Positions 9,171-18,845 of a DNA stretch of 64,000 nucleotides are shown piece by piece; position 1 is the first letter of the stretch; each line of letters starts with the position of its first letter. A model generated the notes under the pieces. It was not told the origin of the DNA, did no database searches, and saw only the letters and a list, made by a program, of their open reading frames with translations. This DNA comes from Burkholderia seminalis DSM 23518 (GTDB lineage: Bacteria > Pseudomonadota > Gammaproteobacteria > Burkholderiales > Burkholderiaceae): the NCBI RefSeq assembly GCF_902832885.1, contig NZ_CADFDK010000013.1:1-64000 (forward strand), written 5' to 3'. The position numbers and the translations under genes are program-made.

Positions 9171-10438
9171 CCACCCACAGCCTCATCACGCGCCTGCAGG
9201 ATTTCGTTTTCTACTACCCGTTCTTCATGTCGTATCTGTGGATGATCGGCGGCGTCGTGCACTACTTCCTGCTGGAAGAAGGCCGCACGCTGTCGACCCG
9301 GACGATCGCGGCGAGCGGCATCCCGAAGATCTCGATCGTCGTGCCCTGCTTCAACGAAGCCGCGAACGCACGCAGCGTGATCGGCCACCTGAACGGGATG
9401 CAGTATCCGAACTACGACATCATCGCGGTCAACGACGGCAGCCGGGATCGTACCGGCGAGATCCTCAACGCGCTGGCCGTCGAGATCCCGCGGCTGCTCG
9501 TGATCCACCACGCGCGCAACGAAGGCAAGGCGGTCGGGCTGACGACCGCGGCGGCCGTGTCGAACGCCGAATACCTGCTGTGCATCGACGGCGATTCGCT
9601 GCTCGCGCACGACGCGATCGGCTGGATGCTCGAGCACTTCCTGACCGACCCGGGCGTCGGCGCGGTGACCGGCAACCCGCGCATCCGCACGCGCACGTCG
9701 CTGCTCGGCCGCATGCAGGTCGGCGAATTCTCGTCGATCGTCGGGCTGATCAAGCGCACGCAGCAGGTGTACGGCCGCATCTTCACGGTGTCGGGCGTCG
9801 TCACGATGTTCCGCAAGACCGCGCTCGCCGACGTCGGCTACTGGAGCTCGGACATGCTGACCGAGGACATCGACATCAGCTGGAAGCTGCAGTGCCGCGA
9901 CTGGCGCGTCGTGTACGAACCGCATGCGCTGAGCTGGATCCTGATGCCCGAGACGCTCAAGGGGCTCTACCGGCAGCGGCTGCGCTGGTCGAAAGGCGGC
10001 ATCCAGGTCCTGATGAAATATGCGGGCACGCTCGCGCGGCCGACGCAGATGATGATGTGGCCGCTGTTCGTCGAATACCTGATCGGCATCGCGTGGGCCT
10101 ATTCGATGTCGTTCATCCTGCTGCTCGCGCTGCTGAACCTCGTCTACCCGCTGCCGCCGAGCTGGCACGTATCGGTCGTGCCGCACTGGCACGGGATGCT
10201 GCTGGTCGCGACCTGCATCCTGCAGCTGATCGTCGGCAGCATGATCGATCGTCAGTATGACGAAAAACTCCTGATGTATTTCCTGGACACCATCTGGTAT
10301 CCCGTTGCTTTCTGGCTGATCAGCATGATCACCACCGTCGTCGCCCTGCCGGCCGTCGTGCTGCGGGGCCGCGGCAAGCGGGCCGTATGGGTCAGCCCCG
10401 ATCGAGGCATTCAACATGAAAAACGCGCCGATTATTGA
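9167..10438 (+). CDS. pgaC: PNAG synthase, glycosyltransferase family 2, PgaC
   Basis: 423 residues; start overlaps the pgaB stop (ATGA at 9167-9170). Inner-membrane processive GT2 enzyme that polymerises UDP-GlcNAc. N-terminal membrane helix about 18-38, then the GT-A domain: ISIVVPCFNEA, VNDGSRDRTG, CIDGDS (donor-metal Asp cluster), MLTEDIDISWKLQ (catalytic ED) and the RQRLRW motif of beta-linked processive synthases. Several membrane helices fill the last 110 residues. It needs PgaD, encoded next, for activity. Confidence 0.95.
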   Translation: MTTHSLITRLQDFVFYYPFFMSYLWMIGGVVHYFLLEEGRTLSTRTIAASGIPKISIVVPCFNEAANARSVIGHLNGMQYPNYDIIAVNDGSRDRTGEILNALAVEIPRLLVIHHARNEGKAVGLTTAAAVSNAEYLLCIDGDSLLAHDAIGWMLEHFLTDPGVGAVTGNPRIRTRTSLLGRMQVGEFSSIVGLIKRTQQVYGRIFTVSGVVTMFRKTALADVGYWSSDMLTEDIDISWKLQCRDWRVVYEPHALSWILMPETLKGLYRQRLRWSKGGIQVLMKYAGTLARPTQMMMWPLFVEYLIGIAWAYSMSFILLLALLNLVYPLPPSWHVSVVPHWHGMLLVATCILQLIVGSMIDRQYDEKLLMYFLDTIWYPVAFWLISMITTVVALPAVVLRGRGKRAVWVSPDRGIQHEKRADY

Positions 10439-10904
10439 CCTTTCCCTGCGCACGCCGCGCGAAATGATCACCGAACGCGGCCGCGTCGTCGGCTCCGTGC
10501 TGGTCGTCTGGTTCCGCCTCGTGCGGCCGGCTCTGGTCGGAGCCGTGTGGGCATCGATCTGCATCTATACGTACCGCTACCTGCTGCCGTTCAACGAAGC
10601 CGAGATGCCGATCGAGCAGATGGTGTTCTACGCGACCTCGATCGCGCTCATCGCGGGCACGATCGTCACGTGGCTGATCGCGGGGCGCGTCGTGCATCCG
10701 CTCGCCCACCGGCTGCGCGTGTCGAAGATGCTGCGGCGCTCGGCCAGCGCGAAGGCGCGCTCGGTGCCGTCCACCGCGCTGGCCGGTGCCCGCCGGCGCG
10801 GCGCGCGGCGCACGACGCGCATTCTCGTCGCGTCGCATGACGCGAACGGTTCGATTTCCGGCATCGAATGGGTAGCGCACGCGGGGCCGCCGCCCCGCGA
10901 GTAA
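10416..10904 (+). CDS. pgaD: PNAG synthase accessory subunit PgaD
   Basis: 162 residues, overlapping the end of pgaC by 23 bases in another frame. Two predicted membrane helices (about residues 35-56, LVRPALVGAVWASICIYTY, and 68-90, VFYATSIALIAGTIVTWLIA) with a short cytoplasmic tail rich in Arg, the normal PgaD topology. In E. coli PgaD binds cyclic di-GMP jointly with PgaC and is degraded when the nucleotide is scarce. Position directly after pgaC makes the call safe though PgaD proteins are poorly conserved. Confidence 0.88.
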   Translation: MKNAPIIDLSLRTPREMITERGRVVGSVLVVWFRLVRPALVGAVWASICIYTYRYLLPFNEAEMPIEQMVFYATSIALIAGTIVTWLIAGRVVHPLAHRLRVSKMLRRSASAKARSVPSTALAGARRRGARRTTRILVASHDANGSISGIEWVAHAGPPPRE

Positions 10905-11021
10905 GTCAGCGGAGACGCGCCGCCGCGCACCGGACGCCCCCGTGCCGCGCGGCGCCGCTCCAGACGCCGCGCTGCCATGCATCGCCGGCAGGCCGGCAAC
11001 TTCTTCTGGACGAGGTGAATC

Positions 11022-12845
11022 ATGTGCGGAATCGTCGGAGCAAGCGGCCTGAACAATCAGGTGCCGCAACTGGTCAATGCGTTGAGCCGGCTCGAGTATC
11101 GCGGCTACGATTCGTGCGGCATCGCCGTGCAGGACGACGGCCGCCTGCGCAGCGAACGCACGCTGCGGCGCGTGACGGACCTGCAGGCGCGCGTGCTGAC
11201 GCTCGGCCTGGAAGCGCAGACCTGCATCGCGCATACGCGCTGGGCGACGCACGGCGCGCCGTCGGAAATGAACGCGCATCCGATCATGTCCGGCGATACG
11301 ATCGCGGTCGTGCACAACGGGATCATCGAGAACCACGACGCGCTGCGCGCGGAGCTGCGGGAGCGCGGCTACACGTTTCGCGGCCAGACCGATACCGAGG
11401 TGATCGCGCACCTGATCCACAGCGTCTATCGCGACGACCTGTTCGACGCGGTCGTGCGCGCCGTCAAGCGGCTGCACGGCGCGTACGCGATCGCGGTCCT
11501 CGGCGCGCACGAGCCGCAGCGCCTCGTCGCCGCGCGCGCCGGCTCGCCGCTCGTGATCGGCATCGGCGCCGAGCAGAACTACCTCGCGTCGGACTGCGCG
11601 GCGCTGGGCGACCTGACCGACCGCTTCGTCTACCTGGAGGACGGCGACGTCGCGCTGATCACGCCGGAACGCATCGCCGTGGTCGACTCCGGCGGGCACG
11701 ATGCCCGGCGCCCGCTGTGCCAGGTGAAGGCGCGCGAGGGAGACGCCGCGCTCGGCCCGTACCAGCACTTCATGCAGAAGGAAATCTTCGAGCAGCCGAA
11801 GGCGATCGACAGCACGCTCGACGGCATCGACACGATCTCGCCGGCGCTGTTCGACGCGACCGACGGCACGCTCGCGCGGCTGTCGAGCGTCAGGAGCGTG
11901 CTGCTGCTCGGTTGCGGCACCAGCTACTACGCCGGACTGACCGCGAAATACTGGCTGGAGAGCATCGCCGGCATTCCCGCGCAGGTGGAGATCGCCAGCG
12001 AATTCCGCTACCGCGACACGGTCGCCGATCCACGCACGCTCGTGGTCGGCATCTCGCAGTCCGGCGAAACGGCCGACACGATCGGCGCGATCGAGCAGGC
12101 GCGCGCGATGGGCCAGGAACTGTCGCTGGCGATCTGCAACGTCGCGACCAGCACGATCGCGCGCAATGCGCCGCTGCGGTTCCTCACGCGGGCCGGCATC
12201 GAGCTCGGCGTCGCGTCGACGAAAGCGTTCACGACGCAGCTCGTCGCGCTGTTCGTGCTGACGCTCACGCTCGCGCAACTGCGCGGCCGGCTCGACGCGG
12301 CGCACGCCGCGATGCACCTGAAGCAGCTGCGCGCGCTGTCCGGCCGCATCGGCCATGCGCTTGCGCTCGAAACGCAGGTCATGGGTTGGGCCGCGAAGTT
12401 CGCGCGCACCGAGAATGCGTTGTTCCTCGGGCGCGGCATCCACTTCCCGATCGCGCTGGAAGGCGCGCTGAAGCCCAAGGAAGTGTCGTACATCCACGCG
12501 GAAGGGTATGCGGCCGGCGAGCTGAAGCACGGCCCGCTCGCGCTCGTCACGAGCGCGATGCCGGTCGTCACGATCGCGCCGGACGACCGCCTGTTCCAGA
12601 AGCTGAAGTCCAACATGGCCGAGGTGCGCGCGCGCGGCGGACGGCTCTACGTGCTGGCGGGCAGTCAGCTCGAAATCGACGCCGACCGCGACACGCACCT
12701 GATCCGCGTGCGCGAGTCGGGCGACCTGCTGTCGCCGATCGTCAACGTGATCCCGCTGCAACTGCTCGCGTATCACGTCGGCTGCGCGCGCGGCGCCGAC
12801 GTCGACAAGCCGCGCAACCTCGCGAAATCGGTGACCGTCGAATGA
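11022..12845 (+). CDS. glmS: Glutamine-fructose-6-phosphate aminotransferase (operon copy)
   Basis: 607 residues, full length. Makes glucosamine-6-phosphate, the first committed step to UDP-GlcNAc, which PgaC polymerises. Class II glutaminase at the N-terminus with the Cys2 nucleophile (MCGIVGASG) and [23 protein letters not shown], then two SIS sugar-isomerase domains ([37 protein letters not shown]) and the terminal [19 protein letters not shown] just upstream. Burkholderia usually have another housekeeping glmS elsewhere, so this is probably a dedicated precursor-supply paralogue. It overlaps the next gene by four bases. Confidence 0.93.
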   Translation: MCGIVGASGLNNQVPQLVNALSRLEYRGYDSCGIAVQDDGRLRSERTLRRVTDLQARVLTLGLEAQTCIAHTRWATHGAPSEMNAHPIMSGDTIAVVHNGIIENHDALRAELRERGYTFRGQTDTEVIAHLIHSVYRDDLFDAVVRAVKRLHGAYAIAVLGAHEPQRLVAARAGSPLVIGIGAEQNYLASDCAALGDLTDRFVYLEDGDVALITPERIAVVDSGGHDARRPLCQVKAREGDAALGPYQHFMQKEIFEQPKAIDSTLDGIDTISPALFDATDGTLARLSSVRSVLLLGCGTSYYAGLTAKYWLESIAGIPAQVEIASEFRYRDTVADPRTLVVGISQSGETADTIGAIEQARAMGQELSLAICNVATSTIARNAPLRFLTRAGIELGVASTKAFTTQLVALFVLTLTLAQLRGRLDAAHAAMHLKQLRALSGRIGHALALETQVMGWAAKFARTENALFLGRGIHFPIALEGALKPKEVSYIHAEGYAAGELKHGPLALVTSAMPVVTIAPDDRLFQKLKSNMAEVRARGGRLYVLAGSQLEIDADRDTHLIRVRESGDLLSPIVNVIPLQLLAYHVGCARGADVDKPRNLAKSVTVE

Positions 12846-14110
12846 AACGGCGCCCGCGCCCGGTGCCCGCGCCCGCGCGATGCGTCGCGGCCGCGCTCTG
12901 CGGTGCGTGCGGCATCGGCGCGGCGCCGCCGGCCGCCGTCGCCGCCGCGCCGGTCGTTCACACGGTCACCGTGCAGGCTTCGCCCTCGCCGCAGGCCACC
13001 GGCGACCCGCGCCGCTTCATGCACGGCATCGGCGTGGCCGACGCCGGCGACGGCAAGCGCTGGGTGTTCTTCAGCAGCTCGGGCATCGAGCCGCGTGGCG
13101 CGTTGCGCGGCGGCAGCTGGCCGCACGACGTGTACGTCGGCGAATGGCGCCCCGGCGAGCCGCGCCTGCTGCACGTTCACACGTTCATCAGCCGCCCCGA
13201 GGCGCAGGAACCGGTATCGATCGCGCAAAACGCGCGCGGCGACATCTTCGTCACGTTCGAGGACGGCTGGAAGGCGCCGCAGGAGGTCAGCCAGCGCTAC
13301 GGCATCTACCGCCGCGACCTGAAGCCGGTCAAGCCCTACCCGAACGACGTCGAGTCGGGCGGCCATTCGGGGCATGTCGCGACGGTCGGCGAACGCTTCG
13401 TCGTGTTCTATTCCGCCGACTGGGTCGACGGCGGCGGCGTCGACAATCTCGGTTCCGGCAACGGCGTCTACCTGAAGACCTACGACGCGGCCGGACACGT
13501 GCTGAACCACGTCGCGGTCGCGCCGCACCGCCGCGAATGGTGGCCCGTGATCGCGGGCTCGCCGCGCACCGCGCTGCTCGTGTGGCAGAAATTCATCGAA
13601 GGCAGCACCGACGCGACGCTCGAATACGCGATGTTCGATCCCGTCACGGCGAAGCTCGACATGCTCGGGACGCTGAACGACAGGATCCGGTATTACGTGT
13701 ACTCGTCGGCCTACGTGCCGGAGATCGACCGCTTCATCGTCGTCACGACGACGGCCGACGATCGCGGCATCGCGATGCTGATCGCGCCGGACGGTCGCCG
13801 CACGGCGACGCTCGACTGCCTGCCCGCATCGGTGCGCGAATCCGGCATCGGGGTCGCCGGCACGCATGCGTATGTGCCGACCCGCGACGGGCGGCTGCTG
13901 ACACTGGCGCTCGGGGCCTCGACGATTTCCGCGAGCGGCGTGCAGCGCTCGCCGATTCCGTGGGGCTCGACCGGCATCGCCGGATTCCCGGCCCGCGGGT
14001 CGGCCATGCATTTCGTGTCGCTGACGCCGTCGGGCACGCGCGAAGCCGATTTCGAACCCGGGCGCGACACGTCGATGCCGAACGACGCAGCGCGTTGCTC
14101 GAGTCATTGA
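12842..14110 (+). CDS. Exported protein of unknown function at end of pga operon
   Basis: 422 residues; start codon overlaps the glmS stop (ATGA at 12842-12845), so it is translationally coupled to it. A signal peptide is likely ([24 protein letters not shown]). The mature protein carries recurring blade-like segments rich in Trp, Gly and aromatic residues ([74 protein letters not shown]), suggesting a beta-propeller of six or seven blades. No catalytic motif is recognisable. By position it should act on PNAG or the biofilm matrix in the periplasm or outside; this is inference. Confidence 0.8.
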   Translation: MKRRPRPVPAPARCVAAALCGACGIGAAPPAAVAAAPVVHTVTVQASPSPQATGDPRRFMHGIGVADAGDGKRWVFFSSSGIEPRGALRGGSWPHDVYVGEWRPGEPRLLHVHTFISRPEAQEPVSIAQNARGDIFVTFEDGWKAPQEVSQRYGIYRRDLKPVKPYPNDVESGGHSGHVATVGERFVVFYSADWVDGGGVDNLGSGNGVYLKTYDAAGHVLNHVAVAPHRREWWPVIAGSPRTALLVWQKFIEGSTDATLEYAMFDPVTAKLDMLGTLNDRIRYYVYSSAYVPEIDRFIVVTTTADDRGIAMLIAPDGRRTATLDCLPASVRESGIGVAGTHAYVPTRDGRLLTLALGASTISASGVQRSPIPWGSTGIAGFPARGSAMHFVSLTPSGTREADFEPGRDTSMPNDAARCSSH

Positions 14111-14280
14111 CGACAGTCCGGCCCTCGGTCATGTCGTCAGCGCGGGCCGGCCTCGCGCGCCCCTTTCCTCAGCGGAATTCGCCAGCGCCGCGCGTAGCGG
14201 ATAGACTGTCGCCCGATTCCTTCCATCGCCCGCGGCGCCCGACTCCTGCTGCCGCCGGAACGTCCTTTCCCGGAGAACGA

Positions 14281-15117
14281 ATGCTGAAGCGCCAGTGGTT
14301 TTCGCTCGTGCTGCTGACGGTTTGCCTGCTCGGACAACGCGCGTCGGCGCAGTCCACGCTCGAACTCGACACCGACGGCACCGCCCGCCCCCTCACCCGG
14401 CAGACGCTGCTCGCGCGCCCCGATGCGGCGGACATCCACGTACCGCGCGACATCGCGTACGGCCGGCCGATGACGTTCCGCGCGGTGCCGTTCGCCGCGC
14501 TGCTCGGCGACACGCCGCTGCCGGCCGACGGCGTGCTCGAAACGCGCGCGGCCGACGGCTTCGCCGCGCAACTGCCGCTGGATCTCGTGCGCCCCCACGC
14601 CCCGGCCCGCGCCGTCCCGTGGCTCGCGATCGAGGACCCGGCCCATCCGTGGCCGAAGCTGCCCGGCAAGCCGGTCAGCGCCGGGCCGTTCTACCTCGTG
14701 TGGCTCGGGCCGGATGCGTCGTCGGTGCGCGGCGAGCAGTGGCCGTACCAGATCGTGCGCGTCACGATCGAATCGTCGCCGCTCGCGCGCTGGCCGTCGC
14801 TGGCCGTCGATCCGGCCTTGCCCGCCGACGATCCGGCCCGCGCGGGCCAGCGGCTGTTCGTCACGCAATGCCTCGCCTGCCACCGGCTCGACGGTGCGGG
14901 CAGCAGCCACGCCGGCCCCGACCTGAACACGCCGATGAATCCGGTCGACTACTTCCAGCCGGCCGCGCTGCGCCGCTATATCCGCGACCCGGCGTCGGTA
15001 CGCGACTGGCCGGGCCGCCGCATGCCGGCCTTTCCGCCCGACCAGCTGAGCGACCGGGAACTCGACCAGATCGTCGCGTATCTCGCGTACCGGGCAAAGC
15101 GCAAGGCCGGCCAGTAA
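14281..15117 (+). CDS. Exported cytochrome c-like protein
   Basis: 278 residues, RBS CGGAGA just before the start. Signal peptide MLKRQWFSLVLLTVCLLGQRASA. The N-terminal half (about 25-165: ADIHVPRDIAYGRPMTFRAV, FYLVWLGPD) looks like the fold of molybdopterin-oxidoreductase-associated periplasmic proteins, and the C-terminal half (about 185-275) is a class I cytochrome c domain with the haem-binding CLACH and the likely axial Met in GRRMPAFP. Electron donor and acceptor are unknown. It has its own upstream gap of 170 bases and is followed closely by a GNAT gene. Confidence 0.82.
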   Translation: MLKRQWFSLVLLTVCLLGQRASAQSTLELDTDGTARPLTRQTLLARPDAADIHVPRDIAYGRPMTFRAVPFAALLGDTPLPADGVLETRAADGFAAQLPLDLVRPHAPARAVPWLAIEDPAHPWPKLPGKPVSAGPFYLVWLGPDASSVRGEQWPYQIVRVTIESSPLARWPSLAVDPALPADDPARAGQRLFVTQCLACHRLDGAGSSHAGPDLNTPMNPVDYFQPAALRRYIRDPASVRDWPGRRMPAFPPDQLSDRELDQIVAYLAYRAKRKAGQ

Positions 15118-15146
15118 CGGGCAGCCGGATCATCCAGGGGACGTTG

Positions 15147-15626
15147 ATGACATCACGCGACACGCTGTTCACCATCGCGCCGATCGACGCCGCGCAGACG
15201 TACCCGCTCAGGGCGACGATCCTGCTCAACGGCGACCTGAACGCATGCGAGCTGGCCGGCGACCATGCGCCGACGACGCTGCATGTCGGCGTGCGCGACC
15301 GGTCGGGCATCGTCGCCGTCGCGTCGCTCTGCGAGGAACCGCGCGACGACGATCCCGCGCAGCCGGCGTGGCGGCTTCGCGGAATGGCCGTCCACCCTGC
15401 CGTGCGCGGCATGGGATTCGGACGCGTGCTGGTGCAGGTCTGCGTGCGGCACGCGGAAGAACGCGGGGCCGCGCTCGTCTGGTGCACGGCACGCGAAGCG
15501 GCGTACCGGTTCTACGAAAAGCTCGGGTTTGCGGCCGATGGTGCGTTGACGACGATGCCGGGCCGCACCGATACGGCGTTCCACGTGATGCGCCGCTACA
15601 TCGGCCGGCATTCGCGGTCGGTCTGA
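15147..15626 (+). CDS. GNAT-family N-acetyltransferase
   Basis: 159 residues, start at 15147 with AGGGG at 15136-15140. The acetyl-CoA binding loop is visible as AVHPAVRGMGFGRVLVQ (R/QxxGxG/A type) and the last conserved block as AYRFYEKLGFAADG. Substrate cannot be told from sequence. It lies 29 bases after the cytochrome gene and is probably co-transcribed with it. Confidence 0.88.
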   Translation: MTSRDTLFTIAPIDAAQTYPLRATILLNGDLNACELAGDHAPTTLHVGVRDRSGIVAVASLCEEPRDDDPAQPAWRLRGMAVHPAVRGMGFGRVLVQVCVRHAEERGAALVWCTAREAAYRFYEKLGFAADGALTTMPGRTDTAFHVMRRYIGRHSRSV

Positions 15627-15707
15627 CGCAACGCGCGCGCTGGCGTCACGCCAGACGAACGCCTGCCCGGCCGGCGAAACCCTGCCGCCGGGCCGGGCGC
15701 GTCACGC

Positions 15708-16958
15708 TCAGGCTTCCTGCGCGCTTCGCAGCACCGCGCGCAACAGCACGTCGGCGCCCGCCGCCGCCCATTCGGGCGTGATCGCTTCGGCCTCGTTGTG
15801 GCTCAGCCCGTCGACGCACGGCACGAAGATCATCCCGGTCGGCGCGACGCGCGCGACATAACACGCGTCGTGGCCCGCGCCGGACACGATATCCATGTGC
15901 GACAGACCGAGCGCCTCGGCCGCGTCGCGCACTGCGTCGATGCAGCGCGGCGCGAACGGAACCGGCGGGTACGTGAAGATCTGCTCGATCCGCGCGCCGA
16001 GGCCGGACGCGTCCGCCACGCGTGCGAGTTCCGCGCGCAGCGCCGCGTCCAGTTCGTCGAGTACCGCATCGTCGGGATGGCGGAATTCGACCGTGAAGAA
16101 GCAGCCGCCCGGCACCGTATTGCGCGAGTTCGGCCGCGCCTCGATCATCCCGACCGTCGCGCGCGCATGCGGCGCGTAACGACGGCCGAGTTCGTCGAGA
16201 AACGAGATCATCCGTGCGGCGCCGACCAGCGCATCGCGACGGAATGCCATCGGCGTCGTGCCCGCGTGCGCGTCGACACCGGTCAACGTCACTTCGTACC
16301 AGCGTTGCCCCTGCCCGGCCGTCACGACGCCGATCGTCTTGCCGGCCCGTTCGAGAATCGCGCCCTGCTCGATATGCAGTTCGTACGCCGCGTGCACCGG
16401 ATAACCGCCGACGGGCGCCGCGCCCGCATAGCCGATCCGCTCGAGCTCGTCGCCGATCGTCCGGCCCGTGCCGTCGGTACGCGACAGCCCGTATTCGAGC
16501 GTATAGACGCCGGAAAACACGCCGGCCGACACCATCGCCGGCGCGAAGCGCGAGCCTTCCTCGTTGGTCCAGATCACGACGTCGACCGGGCGCTCGGTCT
16601 CGATGCCCGCGTCGTTCAGCGCACGCACGACCTCGAGGCCGCCGAGCACGCCGTAGATGCCGTCGTACTTGCCGCCCGTCGGCTGCGAATCGGCGTGCGA
16701 ACCGGTCATCACCGGCGCGGCATCGGGATTCCGGCCGGGGCGGCGCGCGAACACGTTGCCCATTTTGTCGACGCGCACCGTGCAGCCGGCCTCTCGCGCC
16801 CATTGCACGAACAGGTCGCGCGACTCGCGATCGAGATCGGTCAGCGCGAGGCGGCAGACGCCGCCCTTCGGCGTCGCGCCGATCTGGGCCATCCGCTCGA
16901 GCGACGCCCACAGGCGGTCGCCGTCGACGCGCGGTACGTTGATGGTGTTCTCACGCAT
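15708..16958 (-). CDS. M20-family N-carbamoyl amino acid hydrolase (AtcC/HyuC-like)
   Basis: 416 residues. Zinc-dependent amidohydrolase of the carbamoylase / allantoate amidohydrolase / beta-ureidopropionase group: GSHADSQPTGGKYDGIYGVL carries the first His and bridging Asp ligands, WTNEEGSRFAPAM the Glu pair, ELHIEQGAILE the dimer-domain His, and GAGHDACYVA the last His. It hydrolyses N-carbamoyl (or S-carbamoyl) amino acids to the free L-amino acid. The 8-base overlap with the upstream ATC-hydrolase-like gene suggests its substrate is N-carbamoyl-L-cysteine, as for AtcC/TsC in Pseudomonas. Allantoate hydrolase is less likely because no purine genes are nearby. Confidence 0.88.
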   Translation of the reverse strand: MRENTINVPRVDGDRLWASLERMAQIGATPKGGVCRLALTDLDRESRDLFVQWAREAGCTVRVDKMGNVFARRPGRNPDAAPVMTGSHADSQPTGGKYDGIYGVLGGLEVVRALNDAGIETERPVDVVIWTNEEGSRFAPAMVSAGVFSGVYTLEYGLSRTDGTGRTIGDELERIGYAGAAPVGGYPVHAAYELHIEQGAILERAGKTIGVVTAGQGQRWYEVTLTGVDAHAGTTPMAFRRDALVGAARMISFLDELGRRYAPHARATVGMIEARPNSRNTVPGGCFFTVEFRHPDDAVLDELDAALRAELARVADASGLGARIEQIFTYPPVPFAPRCIDAVRDAAEALGLSHMDIVSGAGHDACYVARVAPTGMIFVPCVDGLSHNEAEAITPEWAAAGADVLLRAVLRSAQEA

Positions 16959-17475
16959 CGCCGTGCTCCGCGGAACCTTGCAGCGCATAGCGGAAATCGC
17001 AACGCTTGCCGCCCTGCATGATCGTGCTCGTGCGCGTGAGCGCGATATCCGGCGCATAACCCTGGATGAAATAGCTGTCGCGCGCGCAGCTGAGCAGGTG
17101 CCCGATCTCGCCGAGCCCCATCGCGTGATACATCTCCGCGTAGCGGCAGCGATGCACGTCGTAGTCGTAATGCGTGTCGTCCGCGCGCCGCACCTCGACG
17201 TCGAGCGCATCGTCCTTCTCCCACAGCACCTGCAGCGCGATGAACGACTTCACGCTCGTGCCGTCCGGCTCCTGCGCGGCGAACGTGCGGCCCGCGTCGA
17301 CGGCCGCGCCGCGCACGGCTTCCGCGATCACGGCCTGCGCGCGCTCGGTGCCGAACTCGCGCTTCATGATCTCGTAGATCGGCTTGATGATTTCCGCTTC
17401 GATGCGGCGCCGCGCGAGGATCCCGAGGCGCGTGTCCTCGGGTGCGGCGGCGGATGTCGGGCTGGATTCGGTCAT
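16951..17475 (-). CDS. L-2-amino-thiazoline-4-carboxylic acid hydrolase family protein
   Basis: 174 residues. I recognise the ATC-hydrolase family (AtcB/TsB): ARRRIEAEIIKPIYEIMKRE, then HRCRYAEMYHAMGLGEIGHL and the conserved Cys in LLSCARDSYF, ending with TRTSTIMQGGKRCDFRY. In pseudomonads this ring-opening enzyme turns ATC into N-carbamoyl-L-cysteine. Here it overlaps a carbamoylase gene and follows a binding-protein gene on the same strand, which fits. Family members of unknown substrate also exist, so the exact heterocycle is uncertain. Confidence 0.82.
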   Translation of the reverse strand: MTESSPTSAAAPEDTRLGILARRRIEAEIIKPIYEIMKREFGTERAQAVIAEAVRGAAVDAGRTFAAQEPDGTSVKSFIALQVLWEKDDALDVEVRRADDTHYDYDVHRCRYAEMYHAMGLGEIGHLLSCARDSYFIQGYAPDIALTRTSTIMQGGKRCDFRYALQGSAEHGDA

Positions 17476-17500
17476 GGGGATCGTCTTTGTCTCGTGGGGG

Positions 17501-18667
17501 TTACTTGGCCGCGGTGCGCGAACCGCCGAGCACGTCGACGACGGCCCACTTGCCGCCGCGCACCTGGTAGATCGTGAAGGCCGGGTCCTTCAGGTTGCCT
17601 TCCGGGTCGAACGCGATACGCCCGGTCACGCCCGGCCGGTCGATGGCGCGCACCGCCGCGACGAGCTTCGCCGGCTGCGTCGTGCCGGCCTTCTGCGCGG
17701 CGGCGATCAGCGTGGCCGCCGCGTCGTACGCGAACGGCGCATGCAGTTCGATCGGTGCATGAAAGCGTGCCTGGTATTGCGTGTCGAACGCCTGGCCGCC
17801 CGGCATCCGGTCGAGCGGCAGGCCCGGTTCGAGCGCCGTCACGCCGTCGCCGTCCTTGCCCGCGAGCGACAGGAAGGTCTGGCTCACGAAGCCGCCCGCG
17901 CCGAGCAGCGGCGCATTGATGCCGAGCTGGCGCATCCGTCGGGCGATCGGCGCGGCCTGCGCATCGAGGCCGCCGAAGAACACGAGATCCGCGTGCTTGC
18001 CCTTGATCGCGGTCAGCACGCCGCTGAAATCGGTCGTCTTGTCGTTCACGTACTGGCGATCGACGATCGCGCCGCCGTTCGCCTGCACGCCCTTGATGAA
18101 CTGGTCGGCCAGTCCCGCGCCGAACGACGTGCGATCGTCGATCACCGCGATGCGCTTCGCCTTCAGCGTCTTCACCGCATACGCGCCGGTGAAATTGCCG
18201 CCCGCATCGTCGTGGCCCATGATCCGGAACGCCGTCGCGTAGCCCTGCTGCGTGTATTGATGGCCGGTGGACGCCGGCGCGATCTGCGGGATGCCCGCGT
18301 CGCGGTACACGCGCGACGCCGGCACGCTGCAGCCCGTGTTCCAGTGACCGACGACGCCGATCACGTGCTGGTCGACGAGCTTCTGCGCCACCGCGACGGC
18401 CGTGCGCGGATCGGACTGGTCGTCGGCCGCGACGAGCTTGTAGACGACCGGCTTGCCGCCGATGGTCGGATGCTTGGCGTTCGCGTCGTCGATCGCGAGT
18501 TGCGCGCCGTTCTGCAGATCCTTGCCGATCCGCGCGGACGGGCCGGTCAGCGGCACGGCGAGACCGATCAGGATCGTCTGCGGTGCGGATTGCGCGAACG
18601 CGGAAACGGAGGCGACCAGGGCGGCCGCGGAGAATGCGAGACTGGCGGAGAGGAAAGCGATTTTCAT
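17501..18667 (-). CDS. Periplasmic branched-chain-type amino acid/amide binding protein
   Basis: 388 residues. Signal peptide MKIAFLSASLAFSAAALVASVSAFA, then the LivJ/LivK/BraC-type two-lobe fold (type I periplasmic binding protein): TILIGLAVPLTGPSARIGKD, YKLVAADDQSDPRTAVAVAQ, VIGVVGHWNTGCSVPAS, FFGGLDAQAAPIARRMRQLG. Start at 18667 is chosen because it gives the signal peptide. It leads an operon with the two hydrolase genes but no permease or ATPase gene is nearby, so it must share a HAA-type transporter elsewhere or act as a sensor. Ligand could be the thiazoline or its product. Confidence 0.9.
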   Translation of the reverse strand: MKIAFLSASLAFSAAALVASVSAFAQSAPQTILIGLAVPLTGPSARIGKDLQNGAQLAIDDANAKHPTIGGKPVVYKLVAADDQSDPRTAVAVAQKLVDQHVIGVVGHWNTGCSVPASRVYRDAGIPQIAPASTGHQYTQQGYATAFRIMGHDDAGGNFTGAYAVKTLKAKRIAVIDDRTSFGAGLADQFIKGVQANGGAIVDRQYVNDKTTDFSGVLTAIKGKHADLVFFGGLDAQAAPIARRMRQLGINAPLLGAGGFVSQTFLSLAGKDGDGVTALEPGLPLDRMPGGQAFDTQYQARFHAPIELHAPFAYDAAATLIAAAQKAGTTQPAKLVAAVRAIDRPGVTGRIAFDPEGNLKDPAFTIYQVRGGKWAVVDVLGGSRTAAK

Positions 18668-18845
18668 GTGTGGAGGATCGGTAGGTCGAATCAAAACATG
18701 AAAAATATTAAATATTCAACACCCAAGCCCCAAATACCCAATTGTTGGATGCTTATGCCGTTTCCGGAACATTAACGTATACGACTGTATATAAAGCATA
18801 TTTTCATGTTGTCGCTTACCCTGACTTTTCGATAAAATTCGATAC
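18668..18845. promoter_or_regulatory. Divergent control region, LysR versus hydrolase operon
   Basis: 178 AT-rich bases between the binding-protein gene and the divergent GcvA-like gene. It contains the palindrome CGTATACG (18776-18783) next to TATATAAA, and several T-N11-A arrangements, as expected where a LysR protein controls itself and the operon opposite. Exact operator not assignable. Confidence 0.5.
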
